Assembly (NCBI GenBank): GCA_034667525.1 | Contig: JAXDJO010000032.1 | Location: 9,322 to 73,321 of the forward strand | DNA from: DATAPE01 sp034667525 | GTDB taxonomy: Bacteria; Actinomycetota; CADDZG01; WHSQ01 | Direction: 5' to 3' | DNA: 64,000 nt | Shown: in pieces, positions 27,593-36,664 of the stretch | How positions within the stretch are numbered: position 1 is the first letter of the stretch | Layout: each line of letters opens with the position of its first letter | Position numbers and translations under genes: made by a program | Notes under the pieces: model-generated | What the model saw: only the letters and a program-made list of their open reading frames with translations | Databases searched by the model: none | What the model was told of the DNA's origin: nothing

Positions 27593-27614
27593 CGATGCAT
27601 CCTATGTTTGGGCC
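27593..27614. promoter_or_regulatory. Compact divergent promoter, purB and methyltransferase
   Basis: 22 bp separate two divergent start codons. Plus strand: TATGTT (27603-27608), 6 nt, then ATG 27615. Minus strand: TAGGAT (27604-27599), 6 nt, then GTG 27592. Both fit the TANNNT -10 of leaderless actinobacterial transcripts and they overlap by 2 bp. Confidence 0.55.
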
Positions 27615-28415
27615 ATGACTACCGAGAACGGGTCCGAGCAGGGGTCGGTGGTGTTCGATCGCGCCGCCGAGTACTACGACGAGACCCGGGGATTGACCCC
27701 TGCGGCCCTGGCCACCACCGTTGAGATATTAAATCGCGAGCTGGCCGCACGAGGCCGATGTCTCGAGATCGGCGTCGGAACGGGCCGGATCGCCCTGCCC
27801 CTGTACCGCTCGGGTGTGGAGATGACGGGGCTCGATCTGTCGCGACCGATGATGGCCAAGCTCCTCCAGAAAGCCGGCGGCCATCCTTTGCCGCTGGTCG
27901 AGGGCACAGCCACCAAGCTCCCGTTCCGAGATGACGTCTTCGACGCGGCTTTGATCGTCCACGTTCTGCATCTGATCCCCAACTGGCGCGAGGCCCTCGA
28001 GGAGTTAGTGCGAGTGATTCGTCCGGGAGGAGCCATCGTCAGCAGCACCGGGGACGATCAGGACCAGAAGCCGTCGATGTGGGAGGAGATGACTGTTCGG
28101 TTCCGCGAGGAGGCACATCTACCCCCGCACTTTCCTGGATTCAGGCGGTCGGACGAGATCGACGAGGCTCTGGCCGCGCTGGGAGCCAGGCAAAGGGACC
28201 TCGAGCCGGTGCCCGAGCGCAAGCCCCGCAGCGCGCGCGAGATCGCAGATCTGATGGGATCCGGGATGTTCTCCTTCACCTGGGGCGTTGATACCGAGAT
28301 CCTGCACGATGCAGCCGAACGCCTGCGGGCTTGGGCAGTGGAGCGATACGGATCTCTGGACAAAGTCGACGAGGACCAGTTCATGATCCCCTGGCGCGCT
28401 TACGACCTGCCCTGA
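27615..28415 (+). CDS. Class I SAM-dependent methyltransferase
   Basis: 266 residues. SAM-binding motif I LEIGVGTGRIALPL, motif II-like GLDLSRPMMAKL and VRPGGAIVSS (motif III). The closest look is to Methyltransf_11/25 enzymes; the acceptor is unknown. It lies alone on the plus strand between purB and purE and is read toward purE. The start appears leaderless. Confidence 0.8.
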   Translation: MTTENGSEQGSVVFDRAAEYYDETRGLTPAALATTVEILNRELAARGRCLEIGVGTGRIALPLYRSGVEMTGLDLSRPMMAKLLQKAGGHPLPLVEGTATKLPFRDDVFDAALIVHVLHLIPNWREALEELVRVIRPGGAIVSSTGDDQDQKPSMWEEMTVRFREEAHLPPHFPGFRRSDEIDEALAALGARQRDLEPVPERKPRSAREIADLMGSGMFSFTWGVDTEILHDAAERLRAWAVERYGSLDKVDEDQFMIPWRAYDLP

Positions 28416-28418
28416 GGG

Positions 28419-28883
28419 CTACAGCTTGAGTCCCGCCGCGAGTTCCTTCTTGTAGGCACGCAACCGATCTTGCAATCCTTCGTCGCGCACCGCCAGGATC
28501 TGCACCGCTAGCACCGCAGCGTTCTTGGAACCGCCTATGGCAACGGTGGCAACGGGAACGCCCGGTGGCATCTGCACACATGAATACAGCGCGTCGGCCC
28601 CCGCCAATCCCTCCTGAAAGAGAGGAACGCCGATAACAGGGAGGGTCGTGTGAGCTGCGATCACCCCCGGAAGGTGCGCTGCAAGACCGGCTCCGGCGAT
28701 GATCACGGCCAGGCCTCGCTCGGCGGCGGTGCTCGCGTATTCGGCCACGCGCCGCGGCTTGCGATGCGCCGACATCACTTCGATCTCGAAGTCAACATGG
28801 AAACGGTCCAGCACGGCTCCTGCTTTCTCCATGATCCCGAGATCGGATTCGCTTCCCATGACGATGCCGACCGATGGCGTCAT
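28419..28883 (-). CDS. purE: N5-carboxyaminoimidazole ribonucleotide mutase
   Basis: 154 residues, class I PurE. Substrate motif GSESDLGIMEKA, MSAHRKPRR, IAGAGLAAHLPGV and a GVPLFQ-type turn. It normally needs PurK; no purK lies in the window. It overlaps the end of purD by 4 bp. Confidence 0.94.
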   Translation of the reverse strand: MTPSVGIVMGSESDLGIMEKAGAVLDRFHVDFEIEVMSAHRKPRRVAEYASTAAERGLAVIIAGAGLAAHLPGVIAAHTTLPVIGVPLFQEGLAGADALYSCVQMPPGVPVATVAIGGSKNAAVLAVQILAVRDEGLQDRLRAYKKELAAGLKL

Positions 28884-30166
28884 TCACTGCTCCCTTCGAT
28901 AGATGCCGCGCGCGCAGCGATGTCTGTACGGAACCGCATATTCGGAAAAGAGATCTTTGAAACGCCGCGATAGGCAGCCGCCCGCGCCGCAGCTAGGGAA
29001 GGGCCGAGTGCACTGATCGACAGCACTCGACCGCCCGACGTGACCATCCTTCCGTTCTCGAGCGCCACACCTGAATGGAAGACGCGAACGTCGGCAAGAG
29101 ACGCGGCCTCCTCGATACCCTCGATCGGGAGTCCCACATCGTGGGGGCCGGGATAACCACCGGAGGCTACGACAACCGTCACGCATGACTCGGGTCGCCA
29201 GTCCAGCTTGGTTCCGGCGAGGTCGCCCCTGGCGCAAGCCAGGCACACTTCGGCCAGGTCCGACCGCAGGCGCGGCATAAGGGCTTGGGTCTCGGGGTCG
29301 CCGAAGCGCGCGTTGAACTCGATGACCCTGGGCCCCCTATCCGTCAGAGCCAAACCCGCGTAGAGCGCCCCCGCGAACGGGGTTCCACCACGGCCCATGG
29401 CCTCGATCGTCGGCCGAAGGACCTCTTCGACGATGCGATCAGCTTCCCCCGGAGGACAGACGGGAACAGGCGAGTACGAGCCCATGCCTCCCGTATTGGG
29501 CCCGCGGTCACCGTCCTCCACGCGTTTGAAATCCTGCGCAGGCTCACATGCGACGAGATGCACTCCGTCGCTGAAAGCGATCAGGGAGACTTCTTCACCG
29601 TTGAGGAATTCTTCGATGACCACACGCTGTCCGGCGGCGCCAAAGCGCCTTTCGAGGACCGCGGAGGCGATCGCATCACGAGCTTCAGCCCGATCTGAAG
29701 TGACGACGACGCCCTTGCCGGCGGCCAGCCCATCTGCCTTGACGACATACGGCGGACCCAGTTCGTCGGCAAATGCGACCGCGTGATCGAACGAAGTGAA
29801 CGATCCCCATCTGGTCGGGGAGATTCCGGCTGCATCCATGAGCTCTCGCGCGTAGCTCTTCGAGCCCTCGATGCGGGCCGCGCCTGCGTCGGGCCCGAAC
29901 ACCGCGAACCCCTCTTCACGCAAAGCGTCGCCGGCGCCGGCCACCAAGGGTGCCTCCGGTCCGACCACCACGAGGTCGGGTCGCACGCGGCCGGCGACGG
30001 CGAGGACGGTGGACGGATCCAGATCCGATACAGGTTCTATCGCGGCGACCTCTGCGATTCCGGGGTTGCCGGGAGCGGCCACGACGTCGGGGGCCGACGA
30101 CGACTCTGCCAGCGCCCACGCGAGGGCGCTTTCTCGGCCCCCCGATCCCACCAAGAGCACCTTCAC
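28880..30166 (-). CDS. purD: Phosphoribosylamine-glycine ligase
   Basis: 428 residues from GTG 30166 (MKVLLVGSGGRESALAWAL), the family start; the frame runs on upstream only as a shadow of purA. ATP-grasp enzyme making GAR. Motifs VVVGPEAPLVAG, VVKADGLAAGKGVVV, PNTGGMGSYSPVP and FNARFGDPETQ. It begins 4 bp after the purA stop. Confidence 0.95.
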   Translation of the reverse strand: MKVLLVGSGGRESALAWALAESSSAPDVVAAPGNPGIAEVAAIEPVSDLDPSTVLAVAGRVRPDLVVVGPEAPLVAGAGDALREEGFAVFGPDAGAARIEGSKSYARELMDAAGISPTRWGSFTSFDHAVAFADELGPPYVVKADGLAAGKGVVVTSDRAEARDAIASAVLERRFGAAGQRVVIEEFLNGEEVSLIAFSDGVHLVACEPAQDFKRVEDGDRGPNTGGMGSYSPVPVCPPGEADRIVEEVLRPTIEAMGRGGTPFAGALYAGLALTDRGPRVIEFNARFGDPETQALMPRLRSDLAEVCLACARGDLAGTKLDWRPESCVTVVVASGGYPGPHDVGLPIEGIEEAASLADVRVFHSGVALENGRMVTSGGRVLSISALGPSLAAARAAAYRGVSKISFPNMRFRTDIAARAASIEGSSE

Positions 30167-30170
30167 GTGA

Positions 30171-31451
30171 TCACACCTCTCGGACCCGAACCATCTCCTC
30201 GCGTCCGGGGCCAACCGACGCCCACGAGATAGGCACTCCGGCAAGAGCTTCCAGCGATTCGAGGTAGGCACGCGCTTCTTTAGGCAAGTCGTCCACTTCG
30301 CGAATGGCGCGCAGATCCTCTGTCCAGCCGGCAAACTCCTCCCACACGGGTGCGCACTTGTTAAAGATGGTTTGATTTGGCGGAAAGTCTTCGTACAGGG
30401 TCCCTTTGAATTCATAACCAACGCAGACCTTGATCGACTCGAATGCAGAGAGGACATCGAGCTTCGTGACCACGAGCTCAGTCAGCGTGTTGAGCCGAGC
30501 TGCATAGCGCGCGGCAACAGCATCGAACCAACCACAACGCCGTTTGCGTCCTGTGGTGGTTCCATATTCGTCTCCTGCCTCGAGGAGGATCTCCCCATCC
30601 GCAGGGTCGGCTTCGGACGGGAAGGGACCGGATCCGACCCGGGTGCAATAAGCCTTTGCGATCCCGATGACTCTTTGGATGTCACGGGGCCCGACACCGG
30701 CACCCGCGCATGCACCCCCCGCGATCGGATTGGACGATGTAACGAATGGATAGGTCCCGTGATCGAGATCGAGCATCGTCGCCTGGGCGCCTTCGAACAG
30801 CACGCTCTTACCCTCGTCCAGGGCTCGCTGAACGATCCCGGAGGTATCTGCGATATGGGGACCCAGCCGTTCCGCGTAGCTCATGTAGTTGGCTTCGATC
30901 TCTGCTTGGTCGAGCGGCAACCGCCCGTAGACGCGCGTGAGCAGAAGGTTCTTTTCCTTCATCGCCACCGCGAGCTTCTGAGAGAAGATCTTCGGGTCGA
31001 GCAAATCCTGGATCCTCAGACCGATGCGGGCTGCCTTGTCCGCGTAGGCAGGTCCGATGCCCCGCTTCGTGGTACCCAATCGGTTCTTGCCAAGCCTGCG
31101 CTCGATCACCCGATCCAGCTCGAGGTGGTAGGGCATGATCATGTGCGCGTTCCCGGATAGCAGCAGGCGAGAGGTATCGATCCCTCTTGACTGCAACGTC
31201 TCCATCTCTTCGAGCAACACCTGGGGATCCACGACTACACCCGGGCCGATCACCGGCGTGCACTCGGGATAGAGGATCCCGGTGGGCACGAGGTGAAGCG
31301 CGTAACGCTTGCCGTCAACCACGATGGTGTGGCCGGCGTTGTTGCCGCCTTGATAGCGCACGACGAAGTCCGTCCGCTCCGAGAGCAGGTCGGTAACTTT
31401 GCCCTTGCCCTCGTCACCCCATTGGATCCCAACCAGGGCGGCGCCGGCCAC
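30171..31451 (-). CDS. purA: Adenylosuccinate synthetase
   Basis: 426 residues. GTP-dependent first step from IMP to AMP. P-loop GDEGKGKVTDLL, catalytic His in NNAGHTIV, GTTKRGIGPAYADK, and a C-terminal GTP-binding TKLDVLSAFE. It lies 2 bp after the dodecin stop, so the two are one transcript with purD and purE. Confidence 0.95.
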   Translation of the reverse strand: MAGAALVGIQWGDEGKGKVTDLLSERTDFVVRYQGGNNAGHTIVVDGKRYALHLVPTGILYPECTPVIGPGVVVDPQVLLEEMETLQSRGIDTSRLLLSGNAHMIMPYHLELDRVIERRLGKNRLGTTKRGIGPAYADKAARIGLRIQDLLDPKIFSQKLAVAMKEKNLLLTRVYGRLPLDQAEIEANYMSYAERLGPHIADTSGIVQRALDEGKSVLFEGAQATMLDLDHGTYPFVTSSNPIAGGACAGAGVGPRDIQRVIGIAKAYCTRVGSGPFPSEADPADGEILLEAGDEYGTTTGRKRRCGWFDAVAARYAARLNTLTELVVTKLDVLSAFESIKVCVGYEFKGTLYEDFPPNQTIFNKCAPVWEEFAGWTEDLRAIREVDDLPKEARAYLESLEALAGVPISWASVGPGREEMVRVREV

Positions 31452-31453
31452 GA

Positions 31454-31657
31454 CTACCTTTCTATCCGGAACTTGATGCGAACATGGGTGAGATATTCGC
31501 TGATCCGGCCGTCAGACACGTTGCACGAGGTCTCGATGACTTCCATGCCGGTGATGCCGCGGATCGTGCGGGAGGCCTCGGCAAGCGCCTGATTCGCGGC
31601 ATCTCGCCACGAGTCTGAAGAGACGCCGACGAGGTCGATCGTCTTGATCACCGCCAC
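31454..31657 (-). CDS. Dodecin family flavin-binding protein
   Basis: 67 residues, full length for dodecin, which forms hollow 12-mers that store or buffer flavins (and CoA in actinobacteria). Sequence features are VIKTIDLVGVSSDSWRDAA, an aromatic Trp for flavin stacking, and EYLTHVRIKFRIE at the end. The GTG start has AAAGAGGTG upstream. It leads the purA-purD-purE unit. Confidence 0.9.
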   Translation of the reverse strand: MAVIKTIDLVGVSSDSWRDAANQALAEASRTIRGITGMEVIETSCNVSDGRISEYLTHVRIKFRIER

Positions 31658-31730
31658 GCGGCACCTCTTTCGTCAGAAACAACAGGGGAACGCGCTGATT
31701 GTACAAATGACGTCCCGCGGCATCCCGGAC

Positions 31731-32045
31731 TTATCGCATGCTCGCTTCTCGCTCCCCGGCAGGCGGCTTTTGAGCCACCGACTCCAGCCACGCTCCTACC
31801 AGGGGCAGATGCCAGTCGCGGCCAACGATCGCTCCGAGGATGAGAACCAACCAAACCAGGACGCCCGCCGCGAAGATCACCTGGGTGACCGCCGGAGTCG
31901 TCCATGTCGCGGCATAGAGAAGGACCGCCCACAACGCGCCGAAGGCAATGGCCTGCAGGCCGTGGAAACGGACCCTGGAGCTGGATCCCTTCAGATAAGC
32001 GACCAGACCGCTGATCGGGAGCAGCACGTACGCAAGGGCAGCCAC
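31731..32045 (-). CDS. Small membrane protein, DUF4870-like
   Basis: 104 residues with three hydrophobic helices (about 2-18, 30-48, 55-75). The pattern YVLLPISGLVAYLK followed by VRFHGLQAIAFGAL is typical of DUF4870/Tic20-like membrane proteins (F-HxxQA). Function unknown. It reads toward the dodecin-pur unit with a 73-bp gap and is divergent from the next gene. Confidence 0.7.
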   Translation of the reverse strand: MAALAYVLLPISGLVAYLKGSSSRVRFHGLQAIAFGALWAVLLYAATWTTPAVTQVIFAAGVLVWLVLILGAIVGRDWHLPLVGAWLESVAQKPPAGEREASMR

Positions 32046-32098
32046 CCAGCGAGCCTAGAGCGCAGCGCAACCCTTCACCGCGCGGTAATCATGGAGCG

Positions 32099-34096
32099 AT
32101 GAGTAATCGATTGGCACAAGAGACGAGCCCGTACCTTCTGCAGCACAAGGACAATCCGGTGGATTGGTTCCCATGGGGAGCCGAAGCACTGGCGCTCGCT
32201 CGGGCCCGGCAGAAGCCGATCCTGCTGTCGGTCGGTTACGCCGCCTGCCATTGGTGCCACGTGATGGCACACGAATCTTTCGAGGACCCGGGCACGGCTT
32301 CCATCGTCAACGAGAACTTCGTGCCGGTGAAGGTGGACCGGGAGGAACGTCCCGACATCGACGCGGTGTACATGGCCGCGGTCCAGGCGATGACGGGACA
32401 AGGCGGCTGGCCGATGACCGTTTTCCTCACCCCGGACGGCACTCCTTTCTACGGAGGAACGTACTTCCCACCCGTTGATCGCCATGGGCTTCCTTCTTTC
32501 AAGCGCCTCCTCCTCGGGATCGCCGAGGTATGGCTGGAGCGTCGCGGGGACGCGATGGAGCAAGGAGCCACGCTCATGGCCCATATCGATGTCTCCGCTC
32601 CGCGGGACGCGCCGGAGGATCCTCTGGCCGGAGACATCGTTGATAGAGCCGCGATCTCGATAGCGCGCACCCTTGACACGATCTATGGAGGCTTTGGAAG
32701 CGCGCCCAAGTTCCCTCAGGCCCCCGTGCTCGATCTGCTTCTCAGGCTCGCGCAACGGGGCGCGGACACCGCAGGTCCGCTGAAGGCAAGTCTCGACGGG
32801 ATGGCGGCCGGTGGGATCTTCGATCAGCTGGGAGGTGGTTTCCACCGTTACTCCGTCGACCGTCAGTGGATCGTGCCTCATTTCGAAAAGATGCTCTACG
32901 ACAACGCGCAGCTGCTGCGGACTTACGCGCGCGCGTGGCAACGTTTCGCCGAGCCCCGCTACCGTGAGGTCGCGGTGGCCACCGCAGAATGGTTGCTGCG
33001 GGAGATGCGCGATCAGGCGGGGGGATTCTGGTCTTCTCTGGACGCGGATTCAGAAGGCGTCGAAGGCAAGTACTACCTGTGGACGATAGATGAGGTGCGC
33101 GCAGTCACCGGAGAAAACGCTGACGCCGCCATCGCTCGATGGGGGTTTACGCAGAGCGGGAATTTCGAGGGCCAGAACATCCCCGTGCTCGCCCGGGGAG
33201 GCGCCGCGGAGCCCGCTGTGACCCGGGCGCGGGCCGCGCTGTTGGAACGGCGAGCGCAGAGGATCCCGCCTTCCACCGACACGAAGGTGATCACCGCGTG
33301 GAACGCCCTGACGGCATCGGCGCTGGCCGAAGCCGGTAGTGCATTGAATATGACTCCGTGGGTGCAGGCGGCCGCGGAGTGCATGGACTTCGTCCTGGCG
33401 GAGATGAGCATCGACGGCAGATTGATGCGCTCGTACCGGGACGGTGCCGTGAAACACCTCGGCTATGCCGAGGATTACGCGTTCACCCTCGAGGCCTGCC
33501 TGTCGCTGTACGAAGCCACCTTCGAGCCCCGGTGGCTCATGCGGGCACGATCTACCGCGGAAGCAGTCATCGAGCTGTTCTCGGACCCCCGAGGCGGTTT
33601 CTTTTCCACCGGCAGCGACGCGGAGGTGCTCGTCACGCGGCCCAAGGACGTCATGGACAGCCCCGCCCCCGCGTCGAACTCCGTACTCGCTCTGGAGCTG
33701 CAGAGGCTGGGCCTGGTCTTCGGGGAACGGCGCTACGAAGACCTCGCGCAGGGCCCCCTGCAGACCATGCGAAATGGCATGGAGCAGGCGCCGTTGGGCT
33801 TTGCCCACCTGTTGGCGGCGCTCGACTTCTACACGGCGAACCCTCAGGAGATCGTCATCGTCGGATCCTCCGCGGATCCAGGCACGGAGGCTCTCCTCAG
33901 TGTTGTGCGGACCGGATTCCGGCCCAACAAAGTGTTGTTGCTCGCAGAAGAAGGATCTGTACTGGAACACGACATCCCGCTCCTCCAGAACCGTCCGAGG
34001 TTGAACGGCAGAGCAACCGCCTACGTCTGCCGGCGCGGCACGTGTCGCCAGCCCGTTGATTCTCCCGAGGCCTTGCTGGCGCAACTGTCGTCGTGA
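32099..34096 (+). CDS. Thioredoxin-domain protein of the YyaL / SSP411 family
   Basis: 665 residues. An N-terminal thioredoxin-like domain (DUF255, about 1-165) with NRLAQETSPYLLQHKDNPVDW, redox motif CHWCH and GGWPMTVFLTPDG. It is followed by a six-hairpin glycosidase-like domain (KFPQAPVLDLLLR, FEKMLYDNAQLL, TAWNALTASALAEA). The family is widespread and uncharacterised in bacteria. It overlaps arfB by 4 bp. Confidence 0.9.
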   Translation: MSNRLAQETSPYLLQHKDNPVDWFPWGAEALALARARQKPILLSVGYAACHWCHVMAHESFEDPGTASIVNENFVPVKVDREERPDIDAVYMAAVQAMTGQGGWPMTVFLTPDGTPFYGGTYFPPVDRHGLPSFKRLLLGIAEVWLERRGDAMEQGATLMAHIDVSAPRDAPEDPLAGDIVDRAAISIARTLDTIYGGFGSAPKFPQAPVLDLLLRLAQRGADTAGPLKASLDGMAAGGIFDQLGGGFHRYSVDRQWIVPHFEKMLYDNAQLLRTYARAWQRFAEPRYREVAVATAEWLLREMRDQAGGFWSSLDADSEGVEGKYYLWTIDEVRAVTGENADAAIARWGFTQSGNFEGQNIPVLARGGAAEPAVTRARAALLERRAQRIPPSTDTKVITAWNALTASALAEAGSALNMTPWVQAAAECMDFVLAEMSIDGRLMRSYRDGAVKHLGYAEDYAFTLEACLSLYEATFEPRWLMRARSTAEAVIELFSDPRGGFFSTGSDAEVLVTRPKDVMDSPAPASNSVLALELQRLGLVFGERRYEDLAQGPLQTMRNGMEQAPLGFAHLLAALDFYTANPQEIVIVGSSADPGTEALLSVVRTGFRPNKVLLLAEEGSVLEHDIPLLQNRPRLNGRATAYVCRRGTCRQPVDSPEALLAQLSS

Positions 34097-34545
34097 CCCC
34101 TAACGACATATCGCGCGGCACCTTCCTTCGCGTCACCCGCTCCCTGTCGATCCCGATGTCGGAGATCGAGTTGCGCCACTCGACGTCGGGCGGGCCCGGG
34201 GGGCAACATGCAAACAAGGCCTCCACGCGCGTCGATCTCTCCTGGAACGTCGACACCTCGTCTGCCGTCGGACCTCGCCAGCGCGAACGGATCCGGAACC
34301 GATTGCACAGCCGTATCGACACGAGCGGCAAGCTCCAACTGAGCAGCGGCGCGCATCGGTCGCAGTTGCGAAACCGAGAAGAGGTGCTGAACCGGCTGGC
34401 CGGCCTGCTGCAAGAAGCCCTGCGGCTGGAGAAGAAGAGACGTCCGACCCAGCCCAGTCGCGGTGCCACAGAGGCGCGCATCCAGCAGAAGAAACGACGA
34501 GGTGCGATCAAACGTACGCGCAAAGTTACGGACGAGGATCGATAG
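34093..34545 (+). CDS. arfB: Alternative ribosome-rescue hydrolase ArfB
   Basis: 150 residues. Release-factor catalytic GGQ (residues 36-38) in STSGGPGGQHANK, followed by a linker and a very basic C-terminal tail (EKKRRPTQPSR...KKRRGAIKRTRK) that would enter the mRNA channel of stalled ribosomes. It lacks the codon-recognition domains of RF1/RF2. The GTG at 34093 overlaps the YyaL gene; an ATG 21 codons later is a possible alternative start. Confidence 0.9.
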   Translation: MTPNDISRGTFLRVTRSLSIPMSEIELRHSTSGGPGGQHANKASTRVDLSWNVDTSSAVGPRQRERIRNRLHSRIDTSGKLQLSSGAHRSQLRNREEVLNRLAGLLQEALRLEKKRRPTQPSRGATEARIQQKKRRGAIKRTRKVTDEDR

Positions 34546-34575
34546 CGTACCGAGGCTTTAGCGGTGCGGTCTCTC

Positions 34576-35949
34576 CTACCGCTGCACTCCAGGGCCGGCA
34601 AGATCCAGCAGCTTGGTGGCCACGACATCCCACGACCACAGCTCCCGCGCGACGGCGACCGCCTCCCGTGCTCTCTGCCATCTCTGCTGTTCGGGCATGG
34701 CGAGGATGCCATCGACCGCGGTCGCTATGCCCACTATGGGATCGGAGGGGTCAAACGTAAGCCGTCCCTCGAGCCCGAGCGCGTTCTCCAGAGTCGCGCC
34801 CGCTTCGCCGATGCCGGAGTGCCGCGGCACCACAGGCAGAACACCGCATGCTGCGGCTTCAGCGGCCACCATCCCAAACGCTTCCGCGACCACGGAGGGC
34901 GCGACCAGGACATCGAAGGTGGGCAGAACCTCCGACAGGGGTCCGTGATCCAAACGGCCCGGGAACTGGACCTCGACCGTCCGGGCTCGCTCGAAGTAGG
35001 ACCTCGGCTGCCGGTCGAGGAACTCACGCAGGCGGCCATGCCCGCCGATGTCGCCGGACGAGGCGATCTCGAGTGCTCGGGCACGATCCCCGGCGTGCAG
35101 CGCTCCCCACAGAGAACGCAGCTGGGCCTCGTCGCCTCCGAAGCCGATGATGACTGCCTCCACTCCGTCTTCGAGCAACGGAAGTGCAGCCAGCAGATGA
35201 TCAACCCCCTTTGACGCGATCAGCTTGCCCACGTAGCAGACGCGGGGTCTCGTTGTGATCTTTCGTTCCACGGGACGAAACAGATCCACGTCGCATCCGG
35301 GATTGATCACCCGAGCCTTCTGCTCCCAGCCGGGTAAAACCTCGCTGGCTGCCTCGATCATGTACCTGCTGCCGCCGATCACGTAGCGTGCAGCACCCAA
35401 GCCGGCGGCGGCGAGGATCCGATAACGATCTTGAAGCTTGACCGCGTACTCGAGGGCGCTGCCGTGGAGCTTCGCGACGTAATCCGCCTCTGTGCGTGCA
35501 CAGGCGTCACGGGCGATATAAGGGCCCATCACTTCGTGACCCGTGATGATCGCGTCCGGTTCGAATCTATCGATCATCGCTGCAAGTGCCTCGACGTTGG
35601 TGGACGTGTACAGATCTAATTCGTCGTCGGTGAGATCGGTGAACAACTTTGCCTCGATGCCTTCGTAGGCATCCAGCACGTAGACGGGAAGCACGTCACC
35701 TATGTACGGGACGACCACCACGCAGCGACCGCCATCGTGAACTGAGACCGCAGCTGGAACGTCATCTCCGCCGAGGCCGTCCCGCCAGTCACAGGACGCG
35801 TCCACGAACCCGAAGCGCTCCGGATGGCGCTCCTGGCACATGACTAGGACGTCGTGGCCTCTTGCCTTCCAGCATCTCGCCACGTTGGCCGTGTAGATGT
35901 TGGAACCCGTGCCGGACATGAGATAGCCATGCCATAGCAGTATTTTCAC
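34576..35949 (-). CDS. GT4 family glycosyltransferase
   Basis: 457 residues from GTG 35949 (VKILLWHGYLMSGTGSN), chosen because TAGGGT lies 7 nt upstream as a leaderless -10; GTG 35958 is an alternative. GT-B fold: N-terminal acceptor domain, then donor domain with CYVGKLIASKGVDHLLAALP and the nucleotide-sugar motif VVAEAFGMVAAEAAACG. HGSALEYAVK carries the catalytic-region His. Probably makes a glycoconjugate or trehalose/glycogen-type product; the substrate is unknown. Confidence 0.82.
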   Translation of the reverse strand: MKILLWHGYLMSGTGSNIYTANVARCWKARGHDVLVMCQERHPERFGFVDASCDWRDGLGGDDVPAAVSVHDGGRCVVVVPYIGDVLPVYVLDAYEGIEAKLFTDLTDDELDLYTSTNVEALAAMIDRFEPDAIITGHEVMGPYIARDACARTEADYVAKLHGSALEYAVKLQDRYRILAAAGLGAARYVIGGSRYMIEAASEVLPGWEQKARVINPGCDVDLFRPVERKITTRPRVCYVGKLIASKGVDHLLAALPLLEDGVEAVIIGFGGDEAQLRSLWGALHAGDRARALEIASSGDIGGHGRLREFLDRQPRSYFERARTVEVQFPGRLDHGPLSEVLPTFDVLVAPSVVAEAFGMVAAEAAACGVLPVVPRHSGIGEAGATLENALGLEGRLTFDPSDPIVGIATAVDGILAMPEQQRWQRAREAVAVARELWSWDVVATKLLDLAGPGVQR

Positions 35950-36034
35950 GCGACGCACCCTAGTGGGAAGTTGCGGATCCTCTCTGGGGCCGCCCGCACG
36001 GGAAGCGAGCCGAAGCAGCCCCTACACTGCCGCG

Positions 36035-36631
36035 ATGCTCGACGCTGGCCTTCGCGTCACCTTCCGTCACTTCTGGACCCTTTTCTTCATAGCCGCTGTT
36101 GTCACGGTGCCCCTGCATCTCATCTACGTTTTCAGCTGGCACGGTGTGGTCGGGCTTCGCGAGCTCGCGCCCCAGATCCAAGAGCTCCCGCCCGGCCGGC
36201 AGGTTCATTTCGTGGGCGCCTCGGACATCGAGCACGCGCGTATCGCGCTGTGGGTACTGGATCTGGTGGAGCTGGCGCTGGTTCCCTTCGCCCTCCGAGC
36301 GGCACGCGCCGCCATCGCGGCGGACGAAAGGGGCGAAGTACCCACGGCCTTAGGCGGCTGGAGGGGTGCTTTCGGCAGGAAGGAGCGCCTTCTGCCCAGC
36401 CTCCACGCCTGGCTTCTGGGCGCGCTGCTGGTGGGTGTGGTGGTGGGTGTTCTTCTGGATGGCGTCGGGCGCATGTTGGCGGAGCCGTGGGGACCGAACT
36501 GGTCATACGTGATCCTGGGACTCACGCAGGGTTGCGCGCGTGCGGCGGGGGCCGCCTTCTTCCTTGGCCCTGTCGCCGCAAACTCGCAACCACGATCGGC
36601 GTCGAAGCTGTCACACGGGGTGCTCCCGTAG
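36035..36631 (+). CDS. Membrane protein, unknown function
   Basis: 198 residues from ATG 36035 (MLDAGLRVTFRHFWTLFFI). TACACT lies 6 nt upstream, so this start is likely leaderless. About four hydrophobic segments: residues 13-32, 70-90, 120-140 and 155-180. No recognisable domain. It lies 33 bp upstream of the FtsH-like gene on the same strand and may be co-transcribed with it. Confidence 0.6.
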   Translation: MLDAGLRVTFRHFWTLFFIAAVVTVPLHLIYVFSWHGVVGLRELAPQIQELPPGRQVHFVGASDIEHARIALWVLDLVELALVPFALRAARAAIAADERGEVPTALGGWRGAFGRKERLLPSLHAWLLGALLVGVVVGVLLDGVGRMLAEPWGPNWSYVILGLTQGCARAAGAAFFLGPVAANSQPRSASKLSHGVLP

Positions 36632-36664
36632 GACTATCGTGCAACTCCCGACTCGGAGGCGAGC

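Noticed and set aside
32075..32941. 288-aa minus-strand ORF opposite the YyaL gene
   Set aside because: Arg/His/Gly-rich composition typical of an antisense shadow of a high-GC gene, no recognisable domain.
33050..34084. 344-aa minus-strand ORF opposite the YyaL gene
   Set aside because: Antisense shadow; the plus-strand frame has clear conserved motifs through this stretch.
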